Shown here in pieces: positions 22,659 to 33,933 of a stretch of 64,000 bases of DNA. Source of the stretch: Azorinus chamasolen (lineage: Eukaryota > Mollusca > Bivalvia > Cardiida > Solecurtidae); contig OY755237.1 in assembly GCA_963576725.1 (NCBI GenBank), positions 68,465,472 through 68,529,471 of the forward strand, read 5' to 3'. Position 1 is the first letter of the stretch, and every line of letters starts with the position of its first letter. The notes below the pieces were generated by a model that saw only the letters and a program-made list of their open reading frames with translations, was not told where the DNA came from and searched no databases. The position numbers and the translations under genes are program-made.

Positions 22659-22769
22659 TATATAAAGAACTGATGCAACATATCAGTACATTACTTGGCA
22701 AAATAGATTTACAATTGAAGCTGACTATAACAACTATATAATGAATAAAGTTGGACGTCTATAAAAGTA

Positions 22770-22845
22770 GGTGAGTGAGTAATGCAAATCGGAAGTAATG
22801 CAGAAAGTCCCTAGACGAGCTCGTCCTGCATTAAGCTACAACCTG
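22770..22845. repeat. D/E-type palindrome fragment
   Basis: GTAATGCAGAAAGTCC...GAGCTCGTCCTGCATTAAGC is one MITE core without either TIR. It directly precedes the inverted reverse-transcriptase tail. Confidence 0.5.
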
Positions 22846-22849
22846 GGTT

Positions 22850-23220
22850 AAACCCCCAGAATAAATGGAACAGTAGTAAAGTCAAGCAGGCAAAGCCACA
22901 TACAAGACGCAATCACCACCAAAACACCGATAGACAGCATGACACACACACACACACACAACCACACACCCAAACACACACACACACACGAAATGAACAC
23001 AGAAAACACCAAAAGAGACACAAGAACCAGAGACAAACGTTCCACACATGAACAAAATCACAAGCACAAAGACGCAAGGCAAACAAAAGGAAGGGTGACA
23101 AAGAGAGTACCGCCTTGGCACGGTCTGTAGCAAAAACACCACTGGGGGTTTAAACCGGTTTAAGGACGTCCTAACCTCACACTTCTCTCAAAGTCACCTA
23201 AGAGTTATTTTAGATGGTTG
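22850..23220 (-). repeat. Reverse-transcriptase tail, inverted copy, with CA repeat
   Basis: The reverse complement matches 6700-7085: GACGTCC, TAAACCGGTTTAAAC, ACCGTGCCAAGGCGGTACTC, then a TG-rich stretch. A CA microsatellite occupies 22943-22990. Minus-strand frames such as TVPRRYSLCHP are conserved between the copies only as DNA. Confidence 0.65.
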
Positions 23221-23322
23221 AGGTAGACAGTGTTTACGATGTAACAACCAGAAAAGGGCATTTTCCCGGTTTATAGTCTTCATCGAAACGGTGGTTATAT
23301 AATAGGTATCCTTTTTCTCATA

Positions 23323-23638
23323 CAATTGAACTTCTATATATCTAACTTCAAGGGACCATACAAATTCTTTCGAGATGACATGTGAGTCATCAGATTTCTA
23401 ATCGGAAAAAATTCTCAAGTTCACCGCTTAATGCAGGCATAAGGTAATGCTGGAATCTTCTGTAGAAGCTTTCAACATTACTTTAGACCTGCATATAGCC
23501 GTCACAATGTGTTTTTAGATATTCGCAATGATACATTTTAGAACAATTCTGAATTGTAAAGTTTGGAAGGACAGAACGTTTACTTCGAATTATCCCGAAG
23601 TTTGAGTTATCAGAGTTCGAGATATTGAAGTTCAACTG
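23323..23638. mobile_element. MITE family E, copy 2
   Basis: TA is at 23321-23322 and 23639-23640. The ends are CAATTGAACTTCTATATATC and, reverse complemented, CAGTTGAACTTCAATATCTC. The central palindrome includes GCTGGAATCTTC and GAAGCTTTCAACATTAC. Confidence 0.75.
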
Positions 23639-23786
23639 TATATCTATTTATTATGCAGTCACGTATCGTGACTTGCTGTACAAAAAGGATGCTTGCCAAA
23701 CCCTGACCTGCTCAAATGTAGGAAATGCCGATTCGTTTGCACTATTGAGTAATTGTAAACTCGTCATCAACCAACTTGTCTATTGA

Positions 23787-23845
23787 CGAGACGCCGAGTT
23801 ACCTGACTTCTCATCCGGATCAAAGCTGTCTGCAATACCAGTCTG
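23787..23845. repeat. C-type palindrome fragment
   Basis: GACGAGACGCCGAG, then TCTCATCCGGATC and AAGCTGTCTGCA. TTAA ends were not identified. Confidence 0.5.
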
Positions 23846-24019
23846 TTCGCACTGAGTTAGAGAAGTGAGTATGATACAGGATATCATTTACGATGTAGTC
23901 TATCAAACATTGTTGCTATTCTGCAATGGGTTTGATAAGTATTCTTATGGTCCTGCTAACCTCTATCTTAACCCTTTCAATGCTGAATATGTAGAGTGGA
24001 ATAGCCAATTGGTATTTAA

Positions 24020-24228
24020 CCCATTCCCTTAGAGGTTAGATCCAACGTCTTTTAATGAATCTACAAAAGAGGAACATTAACTAGAGAAAGGGAACACTTT
24101 TAGAATTATGTAATTTTGAAACCATTGTGATAAATAGAGCATTTGCAAATGCTCTATTTATCACAGTGGTTTGAAAAAGTGGCTTTTACAGAGGCTTAGA
24201 AAGGAAGGCGTATTTATGGAGGAAATGG
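24020..24228 (-). mobile_element. MITE family A, inverted
   Basis: TTAA is at 24016-24019 and 24229-24232. The reverse complement reads family A, and the ends are CCATTCCCTTAGAGG and TGGAGGAAATGG. The palindrome AGAGCATTTGCAAATGCTCT has lost the CTCC core cleanly. Confidence 0.75.
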
Positions 24229-24289
24229 TTAACTATAGAGTCCTCTCTGTATGTAATATTAAACTTGCTAGATGATATTGAATGAAAAA

Positions 24290-24715
24290 CAGTTTAAATC
24301 CTGATCAGAAACCCATCTAGCAGCCCTCTGGTCCACAGGTGCCCTTCGGATGCTATGTCTCAACAACAACAATAACTCCATCATCAATACATTGTTTTTT
24401 AATCACATGTCATAAGTATCTAAAACATACCAAAATAAAGTTTTCTGACCCAACCAAAAAAAAAAAATTTTTTTTCGCGAACACCATTGCTCTATATAAT
24501 AACTTAATAATACTTATCATATAGAGCAGGGGTGTTCGCGAAAACATGTTGGGTTTTTGTTTTTCTTTGTTTTTGGTTGGGTCAGAAAACTGTCTTTTGG
24601 AATGCTTATGACATGTGATTAAGAAAATAATCTATTTGTGATGGAGTTGTTGTTGTTCAGACATAGCATGCGAAGGGCACCTGTGCTCTGGTCTGGGTTT
24701 CCACTGTTTACAAAC
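24290..24715. repeat. B-like palindrome split by a nested element
   Basis: AACAGTTTAAATCCTGATCAG on the left and GTCTGGGTTTCCACTGTTT on the right would pair as one B/C-type palindrome if the 24334-24685 insert were absent. Confidence 0.5.
24334..24685. mobile_element. 352-bp fold-back element with exact 8-bp duplication
   Basis: CTCTGGTC occurs at 24326-24333 and again at 24686-24693. The terminal 27 bp (left starts CACAGGTGCCCTTCG) match the inverted right end at 26 positions. Almost the whole element is an inverted repeat: arms of about 150 bp include GTTTTCTGACCCAACCAAAA and TTCGCGAACACC with complements, around a short loop near 24500. An A-run/T-run junction sits at 24458-24475. The 8-bp duplication suggests hAT or a related superfamily. 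It is non-coding. Confidence 0.85.
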
Positions 24716-25334
24716 GTCAGTGCACATGAGACCCTCATTCAAAGTGTTAATTACCAAAGTGTCTATTATTATATATCAAACTGTGCTATTGTAGAGATCA
24801 TCTGGCGACTGTAGGATGTTATTAGTTCAGTTGTTTATTTTGTATCTTGTTATAACACAGGACATCAGTCGTTTATCTTGTATATTGGTAGCACATGGGG
24901 CACTTTGTGTATGACATTTAGATATCATATAAGAGCAATTAAAGGGAGGTGGTCTGAAAAAACTAACCTAAATTATATTACTACGCTGTTTTAATGTCAA
25001 ATGAGACAATGCATGGGATCAAACCACCCCCTCCTTTCCCTTTCTCCGCTTTTGCCGGAGGGGTACCCTTTGCTAAAGGTTTATCACCTACTCCGATCAG
25101 ACGTGTCCTAAATCCTTGAGGAAGAAGCCGACTTATCAGGGTTTGCACGATCGAATACCATACAGCTCTATCAGCATATATTGCTCTGTCGGTCATTTTT
25201 GCATAAATATATGCATAAGCATAAACAGTGAACATGTTGCAAAAGTCGGCCTTGATGTGTTATATAACATAGGATTAAACTGGTGAATATATACGCAACA
25301 TAACTCATTAACAGTTTAAATCCTGCTTACATTG
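24716..25334. other. No gene recognised
   Basis: A slightly G+C-richer patch at 25025-25160 contains CCACCCCCTCCTTTCCC and a B-like GATCAGACG...ATCAGGGTTTGCAC pair. The minus-strand frame 24981-25235 over it has no recognisable domain. Confidence 0.4.
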
Positions 25335-25420
25335 TGCGTGCGCGCGTGCGTTTGTGTGTGTGTATGTGTGTGTTCGTGTGTGCGTGCTTGTGCGTGTGCG
25401 TGCGTTCGCGCGCGCGTGAT
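25335..25420 (+). repeat. GT/GC-rich microsatellite
   Basis: A degenerate TGTGTG/CGTGCG tract; it explains the Cys/Val-rich open frame over it. Confidence 0.9.
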
Positions 25421-25579
25421 AGTGTGTTATCCTATGGTACCGTCATCATCGTTTTATTGACCCTTGTATGGCAAAAAATATTGAAAACACAATGTCATCT
25501 CAGATTTGGATCTGATTAAATATTTCCAATTTCCCCCAACAAAGTTCTAACAAGCCATTGACAGAGTTTCAAACAGCTT

Positions 25580-25672
25580 GGATCCTGGTGAGGCGCCGAG
25601 TTACTTGGCATCCCAGCTGGATCCAAGCTGTTTACAAATGTATTTTAAGTGATGGATAGCGAGATAAGAGCA
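25580..25672. repeat. C/N-type MITE, ends degraded
   Basis: The palindrome CAAACAGCTTGGATCC, then GAGGCGCCGAGTTACTTGGC, then CCAGCTGGATCC and AAGCTGTTTAC is intact. The following GATGGATAGCGAGATAAGAG resembles the N right end. No TTAA pair was found. Confidence 0.6.
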
Positions 25673-25829
25673 TTTCAACTACCATTTGCACTACGTGACC
25701 TGTTCAGCGTCGATGTGCTGTTAAATCTAAAACACGCATTCTCCTAATAATAAATACTAACATATATACAATGTGACCTACTCAGCGACACTGTGCCATT
25801 TAACCTAACCCACTCATTAATAAATACTA

Positions 25830-25988
25830 CAGTAAACCTCTCTATAACAGCCACTAAATTACATCACGTTTTTGTGTTAAAGGCATGTGACAGCTTAAAG
25901 CAAGGTGAAAGTAAAACAGAACGCTCCTATAGGCCACCTGCCGTACTAATTAACACAATGTAGTGGCCGTTATAGAGGGTTTTTACTG
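25830..25988. mobile_element. MITE family D, subtype 2, half palindrome lost
   Basis: TA is at 25828-25829 and 25989-25990, giving 159 bp. The ends are CAGTAAACCTCTCTATAAC and, reverse complemented, CAGTAAAAACCCTCTATAAC, with AGTGGCC inside both. The palindrome breaks off at CTCCTATAGGCCACCTGCC, deleting one arm. Confidence 0.75.
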
Positions 25989-26144
25989 TAATATATTATA
26001 ATTATACTACGCGACTTACTCAGTGCCACTGTACCGTGAAACCTCACCATCGCACTCACCTGATAATAACTACTAAGGTAATTGCTCTCTGAAATCGACT
26101 GTACATGTGTGGTGGGGTAGGTGTAATTGTACAGTTGTGCTGAT

Positions 26145-26225
26145 ATTTGCAAACAGTGTAGACCTTGTACAGAGGACCCATCCAACTCCAAGAGTAGCCC
26201 TCTGATCAAGGTTTGCACTGTATGA
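26145..26225. repeat. B-type palindrome without ends
   Basis: GCAAACAGTGTAGACCTTG, then AGAGTAGCCCTCTGATCAAGG and TTTGCACTG form a degraded B centre. Confidence 0.5.
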
Positions 26226-26361
26226 CACCCAACAGTCTCCCCAAAATACGTTCCTACCGACTGGACTCTATTGTTGAACAATGGTGGGTCACATTGAAAA
26301 AACAACAACATTTAAGCGGTTATGCTAGGTTAGTCAGTAAGGGTGGGGGAAATAGGTTTAA

Positions 26362-26601
26362 CCCTTCCCTTAAGTTAACGTGTTTTTACGCATTTACAAA
26401 CAGTGTAGACCCAGATCAGACGGCTCCTAGAGGAGCCGTCTGATCAGGGTCTACTCTGTTTGCTTATGGAATTTGAAAGATATGTTTCATTATTTTCTAA
26501 AAAGGCTCCATTTTCCACTTTCTATACTTAATTATAACTATTTTGTCCATAAATATGCAGTAGGTGTTGAAATTTGGAATAAACATAGAACAGGGAAAGG
26601 G
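26362..26601 (+). mobile_element. MITE family B, best-preserved copy
   Basis: TTAA is at 26358-26361 and 26602-26605, giving 240 bp. The ends are CCCTTCCCTTAAG and GAACAGGGAAAGG. The palindrome at 26397-26462 has 33-bp arms with few mismatches and the core GCTCCTAGAGGAGC (26423-26436), which is identical to the core of the family D copy at 9151-9164. Confidence 0.85.
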
Positions 26602-26605
26602 TTAA

Positions 26606-27880
26606 GGGCGTAAATATTCATGAAATCGTGATTACTAGAAGTTGAACGTGTAATTGTAACCCTGTTCGAATTGCAATCAGCTACACATATATTCAAGCCC
26701 AATGTATTGGGAAAGTGAATGTTGTTTAAATGTTATCATCTAACATAAATAGTCATTGCAATGCATCAGTGCAATATAGCTATTCCTTGATGTTTCTGAA
26801 GTCCTTATTAATCACTGCATACGAGGTCTCATAACACAATCCCATGAACAAACACTATTAGCACTATTGATAGATTACATTTTTTTCAATTTATATAAAA
26901 AAGGAACTATTCTTGTGCCTCGTGTTCTTTTCATCCCCCCCAATATATTCCTGTAGCTACCTTTAATCAACATTGTGTGGTTGTAAAGGGAAATAACAAC
27001 TGACTTAATAACATAACGTTAACACGAGAATCACGGGTCTTACGTATTTTCGATCGACAGCCATTCTGGCATGATTTGATTTATTTATAGAGACATTCTA
27101 TGTTTTACCAGAAGTTACTATTTAAATGATACACGATGTCTTCATTAACCCCGAGAAATTGAGTTAATTTGAAATTTGGACTGTATGGTGGTGAACCCGG
27201 GTCTACATTGGACGTGCGCGCTGGACATCTACCTCAAAATCAACACTGGATACCCACGCTGGATAACTGTGACTATATTAGTGAATCGTTACTGTGTGTG
27301 GGTGGTGTTTAAGACATTTGACACATAAGTTTTAGTGATAGTGATTTATAATGGATTTGTGATATTACGCCCAGATTAAGGAATCAAGGTACGGTGAGTA
27401 GCCACATAACTTACTTTTGTATTGCTTTACATATTGATATTCCATTGTATTTGTCTTGTCTCTAGAAGTCTATTCTCGATGAAATTATGCGAGCCTGTGC
27501 ATATATAAACCATACAATCACGAATGTATCCGTGCAGAGCTGCTCACCGGGACACGTGCTGATGATAGAAATAATGGAAATGTTACGAATTATGATTTAT
27601 GCAAATTAAGTAGTTCAAGGATCAAGACAAACTTTCAGAGCTATAACCAGGAATAACACCGATATTGTATTGGTTACAGATCAAATAAATCTAGATTGTT
27701 ATTAAATTGTGAGATACAGGCCAGTAGTATCTTTGTTCAGAAAGCTGTCGCATTTTCATATATTCATTTGTGTGGGTGGTAGTTTTCTTTCCTTTGTAAC
27801 TAACATATGCACTTATGTACTTGTTTTTTATTTGCTGACTTGGTAACATATCTGTTTGAGGCCTATTAAATCGTGCGTTA
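26606..27880. other. No proven gene; one candidate 5' exon
   Basis: Around 27180-27393 the sequence is less A+T-rich (CCCGGGTC, GTGCGCGCTGGAC) and ends at a strong splice-donor consensus, ACG then GTGAGTA, with GT at 27394-27395. The ATG at 27352 is followed by a stop after two codons. This could be a non-coding first exon of a host gene or RNA, but nothing downstream confirms it. Confidence 0.25.
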
Positions 27881-27884
27881 TTAA

Positions 27885-28104
27885 CATTTTCCTCCATAAA
27901 TACGCCTTTCTACGCCTCTGTAATAGTCACTACTTGAAACCATTGTGATAAATAGAGAATTGGCTCCATAGGAGCAAATGCTCTATTTATCACAATGGTT
28001 TCTATACTACACAATTATAACATTTTCCTTTTCTCTAGTAAATGCTCCTTTTCGGTAGATTCATTCAAAGAGGTAGGGTCTAAAATAGCCTATGGATGAA
28101 AGGG
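27885..28104 (+). mobile_element. MITE family A
   Basis: TTAA is at 27881-27884 and CTAA at 28105-28108. The palindrome GAAACCATTGTGATAAATAG, with core GGCTCCATAGGAGC, and the full right half (TGCTCCTTTTCGGTAGATT) are present. Confidence 0.8.
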
Positions 28105-28202
28105 CTAAGTGTTAAAGGTTATAGGCAGCAATTATTGTTTCAGCTGACTAATGAGTCGTGGTATCATCTACGATAAGGAGAGCATACTAGGTATATAGTA
28201 AG

Positions 28203-28268
28203 CGTAATAGCTCAGTGGTAACGTGTAAGACTAGGAAGGGTGAGGTCAGTTTCGTATCCTGGTAAAAC
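28203..28268 (+). ncRNA. tRNA-like sequence (pseudogene or SINE head)
   Basis: TAGCTCAGTGGTAACGTG resembles a tRNA A box, and GGTCAGTTTCGTATCCTGG resembles a B box with one disruption. An A-rich run follows, then a T-run near 28286-28293. Cloverleaf pairing is poor, so it is unlikely to be a working tRNA. Confidence 0.35.
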
Positions 28269-28737
28269 CAAAAAAAGTAGTTTTGTTGTATACTTTTTTT
28301 CTCTCACTGATAAATCATAATAACAGCACTAGAGTTTCTTCGTGTGTGTTTTCTAACCCATAGTTATAAGTTATCTTCTGTTTGTTTATATAAGTGAATG
28401 AAATACATACATATGTGTTTATATGTAAAACTATACACCAACCAGCTAACTGGTCCTAGTGAAATTACGAAACGTTTAGTCAGAAATTCATTTGTTTGAA
28501 TCACTATATAGAATGCATACTATGTGGAAATAGGAAATTGTCTTTATTCGCACAATATCTCTTTTGTGATACTAAATACTACACATATATATACGTCAAT
28601 CAGATGCATTTAACTGCATTGACTTAATAGTAAAATGTCACAGTAGTGTACTAGTTGTCCAGTATACAGTAACAGATATACGACAAGTGAGTCGGTAGCG
28701 GGTATGCTATTTGCCTACGGGTCGCGAAGTCTACATG

Positions 28738-28800
28738 GCAATCGGTAGCGCGTATATGACGTGAATGCGAGGTCGCGTGTCAGAAACCCGGGACCTTGCG
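28738..28800 (+). ncRNA. tRNA-like sequence (pseudogene or SINE head)
   Basis: ATCGGTAGCGCGTATATGAC (A-box-like) and GAGGTCGCGTGTCAGAAACCC (degraded B box) are spaced as in a tRNA and followed by TTTATTTTATTTT. A partial copy of the first half (GTCGGTAGCGGGTATGC) lies just upstream at 28691. Confidence 0.35.
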
Positions 28801-29569
28801 TATTTGTTTATTTTATTTTCTAATGAAAACAATTACAGGTAAAATGAGTTAGGGACTGTACAATTCACATTAGAGCATCAGTACCTTTAAGTGGTATGTG
28901 TTAATATGTAGGCATAAGTGTACCAAACAACTAAAATGAATAGGAACAGCCAGCTAACAGTATCAAACAGCAATGCCCTGGATTTTAAGTCCATCCTTAC
29001 ACGCTAAATCAGTGTCATATATAGAGATACGAATTCCTAGTTGTACTAAACTCGCCATTTCTCCACAAAACAACACTATGTTGTGACCACGCCTTAGAAT
29101 AGCATCTTCGCGGAAAATAAATCCGACTAAGCTGCTTTACTAAGTAGTGTCTCAAAAGCCTACTAATAGTCTCCAGGTACGATCTAGTTCTACAATATGT
29201 AACGCAACTCCAAGAACATGTACATTTCTGTCCGCTAAATGTCGCCCATTGGGGGTATAAGAATGCTTAAAAAAAGCCTGCAAAGTCTTAGATCTTAGGA
29301 TCTTAGGATCCCCAGCATGACAGAAAATGAGTAACTCGTTTTACCGGTCTATGTGTCTATATTTCCAAAATGCATCTTGCTGTTTACATAAAGAATATGT
29401 GTATAGCTTTACAAGATACACGTTTGCACACCAAAACAAAAATAACATAAGTTTAGCAGAGGGTTGTACTCGAAAGTCCGGTCTACTTCTTATCTGCTTA
29501 CATGCATTATTAAATAATGATGATTCCTTTCTAAAGTGTACTTGCAATGAGGAAAATATTCCAAAAAGG
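28801..29569. other. No gene; half of a G/H palindrome
   Basis: CATTTCTCCACAAAACAACAC, then ATGTTGTGACCACGCCTTAG at 29057-29096 is one arm of the G/H palindrome without its partner. A GATCTTAGGATC palindrome with an extra TTAGGATC is at 29288-29308. The open frames at 29327-29586 on both strands are not recognised. Confidence 0.4.
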
Positions 29570-29795
29570 GATATAATATAATACATAAATACTTGAATAG
29601 CTCTGATCTAATATTTCTACCACTAAGGGCATTTTTCAAAGATTATCATGTCAAAAAACACGTCACATATTTGTTACATGAATTCAGCCATAAAAGCAAA
29701 GAGAACAATGAATTAATACGTGATAATCTTTGAAAAAGGCCCTTAGTGGTCGAAATATTAGATCAGACTTATTCAAGTATGTATGTAAAAATCAT
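29570..29795. mobile_element. Fold-back element J, copy 1
   Basis: Inverted arms at 29580-29655 and 29718-29790 contain ATTTCTACCACTAAGGGC and AAAGATTATCA with complements, separated by a 60-bp loop. A GAAAATATTCCAAAAAGGG word just outside the left arm also flanks copy 2 at 46985-47175, so the element is larger than the arms. Confidence 0.6.
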
Positions 29796-31863
29796 TTGAA
29801 TAAAGATTTAGAACAAAAGTGTTATCATTCTTTAAACCATATGCTGCACATTCCAGCCAGTGCATTCGACAGCGACAAATGAGCACAACCGTTTTTCGAT
29901 GGGGCTTCCGTTTAAAATCTGAGTTCCAAGGTTCAACTATAATTTGTGTATCAGAATTAATTCAGTCATAATTTATACTGTTTGTTTGTCTTCGATAAAA
30001 GCATTTACACTTTGAGAAACAGCCAATTCTCAGTTACATATATCTAACTCTCGGTTGCTAGAAAACGTTTTTAATTCACTCTCTCTAAAGGTTTCAAACG
30101 AATGATCGATAATCTCTTACAATGTGTTACTCGGGAGAGTATATTATTAGCAACATTACCCACTTTCCACACTGACGTTGGATTCACCCTATTCGTGAAA
30201 CCTGTATCTATTACAGTGCATGTTTATTTTATTAGTATCATATTTACGGAACTGTGTGTACGATATATTTATAGCCTCTTGATGAAGTCCATTAAACATG
30301 TATCTGAGACCTCTTGGCACATGTGCACAATGTGTAGACCCATATCAGACGACACATGCATGATGTCTCATTAGGGTCTGCTCGCCCATGATATAATAAA
30401 ATAAACATTTTTCTGGCTGGCCAGAAAAATTAATTTGTAACCGCAAGAGACTGGATAAAGGTCAAGCCCTCTGCTTTCTGCAGCGAAACATTATGTAACA
30501 TGTATAGGCTGCAATCTGGTTAGGATCAAGCACGCTACTCTCACAACAGCGCGATATGCCTTATTCTAGGGGCCAATTTTGTTGCTTAATCCTTTTTATA
30601 TTGCTATGCAAACTATTTCAAAATAAACTGTCTAGGAAATTTCTTCTCCTAGACATTTACAAATGCACCCATGATTTGCTGTTGAATTATATTGCCCGGC
30701 ATTAAGCCACAAATGAACTTCAGGGAACCACTGTCGCTAGCCATTGATATATACTTATATACTAAGAGGCTTGTCACAATAGTGACAACATGGCCGGGAC
30801 AACATGGTGACGACTCGGCGTCGCCATTTTGTCTAGGTATATTACACACAGTACTATTGCGGTTACAAAAGCAATTTTACAGTTTTTGTCTGGCCAAATA
30901 TGGAATTTTAAAAGCATGCATTTGATATATATTCATAACTACAATCATAATACGATGGCGTAAGCAGTCTTGACTGTGTCAGCGGAAGTAGCAGACTTTA
31001 GACATATCGACAGTGTTATATCCCAAATTTATGGTGTATATTGATATCCGTACATGTTGACTTGCTATGCAGTTTTATTTACAGTAATGTATGCAATGAC
31101 GGAAGCCCAGTTTCGTCAAAAACTAATTTCAACGTAACTTATCTGGTGCTAATAAGTACAACATGTAGTTTATTACTCCATCTGTATATACATAATTTGA
31201 AATACTTAAGTATTCATTGGCAATCACTTCTGATTAATTGGATTATTATTCAGTCTCTAGTTAAATATAATATCTATGAAAATAAGAATGGTTCATGGAT
31301 TTAATTTCAGCGAAAACGATAGCACGTGATGCAAATAGTCTGTAGTATTACTGTCACTATGTCTGTCTTCGAACCTTGCCATTGTACATGTAGCTCATTT
31401 AAACAAACGTCTTATTTTTTGTCATTGTATGTGTCATTTATATATTTTTTACTTTAACTTCGAATGATAAACAAAAGCAGTGTGACTGATTATTATTACC
31501 ACATCTGACCAGAATTCAGATCAGGAAATGTAAACTGCAATAATCCATACTGTATTGTACCATCTAAATTGCACCAACATTCAGCATATTGACCTATAGA
31601 AGTTATAGAGAAATAGCCTACTTTTGTCGTGAACATCTGCATTGCTTGTTCTTTACTTCTGATTTAGAATTTAAATCTAATATTCAGACAGTAACGTATG
31701 AGATGATCGGCTACCACTGCCATTGAAACTTCAAAAATGAATCACTAAAGATGGTTCTTACATATATGTCAATAATATCAAAGAAGAAAAAATGCAAATA
31801 TGAAAAAAACATATTTAGAAGAAGCCGAGAGTAACATACTGGCAGTATAAACTATTCAAATTA
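29796..31863. other. No gene; small palindromes
   Basis: A B/C-like degraded palindrome is at 30325-30390 (ATGTGTAGACCC, then ATTAGGGTCTGC). An 11-bp-arm hairpin (ATTTTTCTGGC, loop TG) is at 30407-30430. ACAACATGGCCGGGACAACATGG at 30785 contains a 9-bp tandem word. No coding family was recognised. Confidence 0.45.
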
Positions 31864-32293
31864 CAGCAGAACCTGTCCTAAGCGACCATATTTTAATTGC
31901 ACGCAGGAATCTTGAAAAGCAGGCGGTTGCTTAACCCTTTCCCTCACATTGACGACTTTTTACGACTCTGTAAAAGTCACATTGTGAAACAATTGTGATA
32001 AATAGAGCATTTGCTCCTATAGGAGCGAATGCTCTATTTATCACAATGGTTTCAAACTACACAGTTCTAACAGTTTCCTTTTCTCTAGTTAATGCTCCTT
32101 TTCGGTAGATTTATTCAAAGAAGTTATATCCAAAAATAGCTTATGAGGTAATAGGTTAATACAGAGCAAACGTAATGCAGAAAGTTCCTACAAAAGAGTT
32201 TTGCATTACTTTTGACCTGTATTTAGCTACCACCTGCCTTACAGACCCATAATTAGACATCCTTGTGATGGTCGCTTAAGACAGGTTCTTCTG
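31864..32293. mobile_element. MITE family D containing a nested family A
   Basis: TA is at 31862-31863 and 32294-32295. The ends are CAGCAGAACCTGTCCTAAGC and, reverse complemented, CAGAAGAACCTGTCTTAAGC. The element is interrupted at its own GCTTAA word by the A element at 31935-32155. Confidence 0.8.
31935..32155 (+). mobile_element. MITE family A nested in D
   Basis: TTAA is at 31931-31934 and 32156-32159, giving 221 bp. The ends are CCCTTTCCCTCACATTGAC and CTTATGAGGTAATAGG. The palindrome has the core GCTCCTATAGGAGC (32013-32026). Removing the element and one TTAA restores the family D consensus GGTTGCTTAAT, which proves TTAA target duplication. Confidence 0.9.
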
Positions 32294-33206
32294 TATATGT
32301 AATACCTAAATGATTAAGTTATATCTAAAAGGTTTTGTATGCCCCTAAATTGTAATAGTAAAATATTTCAACCGAATAAAGAAAACATAGTGATATACTC
32401 AAATAGACGCTTGTCATGTACGGCTGTGTTGATAATTGCCACCTTGGCGGTATTACTATCCTTTGATGCGTGCACTTTAAAGAAATGTCTATTTTAGAAA
32501 ATCCATCGTAAGATAATGCATCGTAAGATAGATATTAGACGGGGTGCATATGTACGTATGATATAGAATTGAATAAATTCCCTATGGACGGGTTCATTGC
32601 ACCCAATCATCATGGTCGATGATGTAACAGACATCTGATAGATTGAATATTAAAAATTGTACTCAGAATCATTCCCAGACTAATATATCTTGAATAGAAT
32701 AGCAGATAAGGAAACACTTATGTTGTTGTATTAAGCTTTTTTTAGGAACGTTTGTTTTACATTGATTCTCATACACACTCAATCTGACTTGCAATACTTA
32801 AAACCCAATGAGACTCTGTAATGTTCAGATACTGTGGACCAGCTGATACGCTAGGCTACAGAACATTTACAGTGAAACTGCGTATGTATATTAACAATCT
32901 AACGATGTAATTATAAAAGAGTCCGCTTATAAATATGCATATGGACATTATTCTGAAATGAATACTCATTAGGTAAAAATATTAACTATAGCATATAAAT
33001 GACAATAATTTATGCAAATTACATTCAATATGTTTGTCTCAGTGAATCTAAATTGATTAAATAATAGTACCTGTTAAATCAACCACTGATTCTATTATAA
33101 ACAGTCATATAATTATTGCTTAATAATAAACTGAATAACGGTAGATACTTGGAGTACGCGTTTTTCCCAATCCATACAGAATGATGCACGTAAATATAAT
33201 AAACTA
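32294..33206. other. No gene; diffuse repeat
   Basis: The segment 32575-32705 resembles 22078-22200 (GGTCGATGATG, GACTAATATATCTTGAATAG). Two tandem AATCCATCGTAAGATAATGC-like words are at 32498-32530. Confidence 0.45.
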
Positions 33207-33494
33207 CAGTTGAACTTCGATTTCTCGAATTTCAAGTGAACATACGAATTACTTCGAAATAACAAACGTTCTAGCCATCCGATTTCTTATCTAGACAATT
33301 TCTCAATTTCGCAGCTTAATACATGTCTAATGTACTACATTCGACCTGCATTAAGTTGTCACATGTATTTGTAGATATGCGTAGTGATACATTTTAGAAC
33401 AATTCCGCGCTGTAAAGTGTGGAAGGACCGACCTTTTAGTTCGATTCATCCCGAAGTTCGAGTTATCTGAGTTCGAGATATTGAGGTTCCGCTG
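33207..33494. mobile_element. MITE family E, copy 3
   Basis: The left TA is at 33205-33206; the right target is mutated. The left end is CAGTTGAACTTCGATTTCTC and the right end reads GTTCGAGATATTGAGGTTCC. The centre has lost most of its palindrome. Confidence 0.75.
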
Positions 33495-33929
33495 TTGTAC
33501 ATAACGGAGGATGGTTTACGTTATACGTTCAATATATATGTTGTCCGGTACTCTTGATTAATATTCGGTGTGGCCCTGCAGAGCGTTAGTGGAGTCTGGT
33601 GTAATCAAAAACTGCCTAATATAATTTATCTTTCTGAACTTGTGAGAAAATCATTTGGACAGCTGCAAAGTATTATCAGTTTGGTCATTTATCTTGTATT
33701 CACAAGGGGCGAAACATATCTGACATTTCGACATTATATCTGAAAGTGGGAAAAGATGAGGCAAACTATAACTGAAGCTAGGGGCGATGCATATATGACA
33801 TGTCGACATCAAACCAGCATCTGGAAGAGGAAAATGATTGCAACAAATAATAACTGAAGGTAGTGTAAATGACACATACCAGTTTGATTTAAAGAATAAC
33901 AAAATTACACTTGGCACGTTGCCTTAATA
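33495..33929. other. No gene; local tandem similarity
   Basis: The minus-strand frame 33651-33917 covers an imperfect 60-70-bp repeat in which GGGGCGA-CATAT-TGACAT-TCGACAT recurs at 33706 and 33781. This explains the repeated SDIMSKCQICFAPC-like and LMSTCHICIAPS-like peptides. Not called a gene. Confidence 0.45.
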
Positions 33930-33933
33930 TTAA

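Noticed and set aside
33651..33917. Cys-containing frame resembling a small zinc-binding protein
   Set aside because: Repeated peptides come from a local DNA repeat, and cysteine spacing does not match a known finger.
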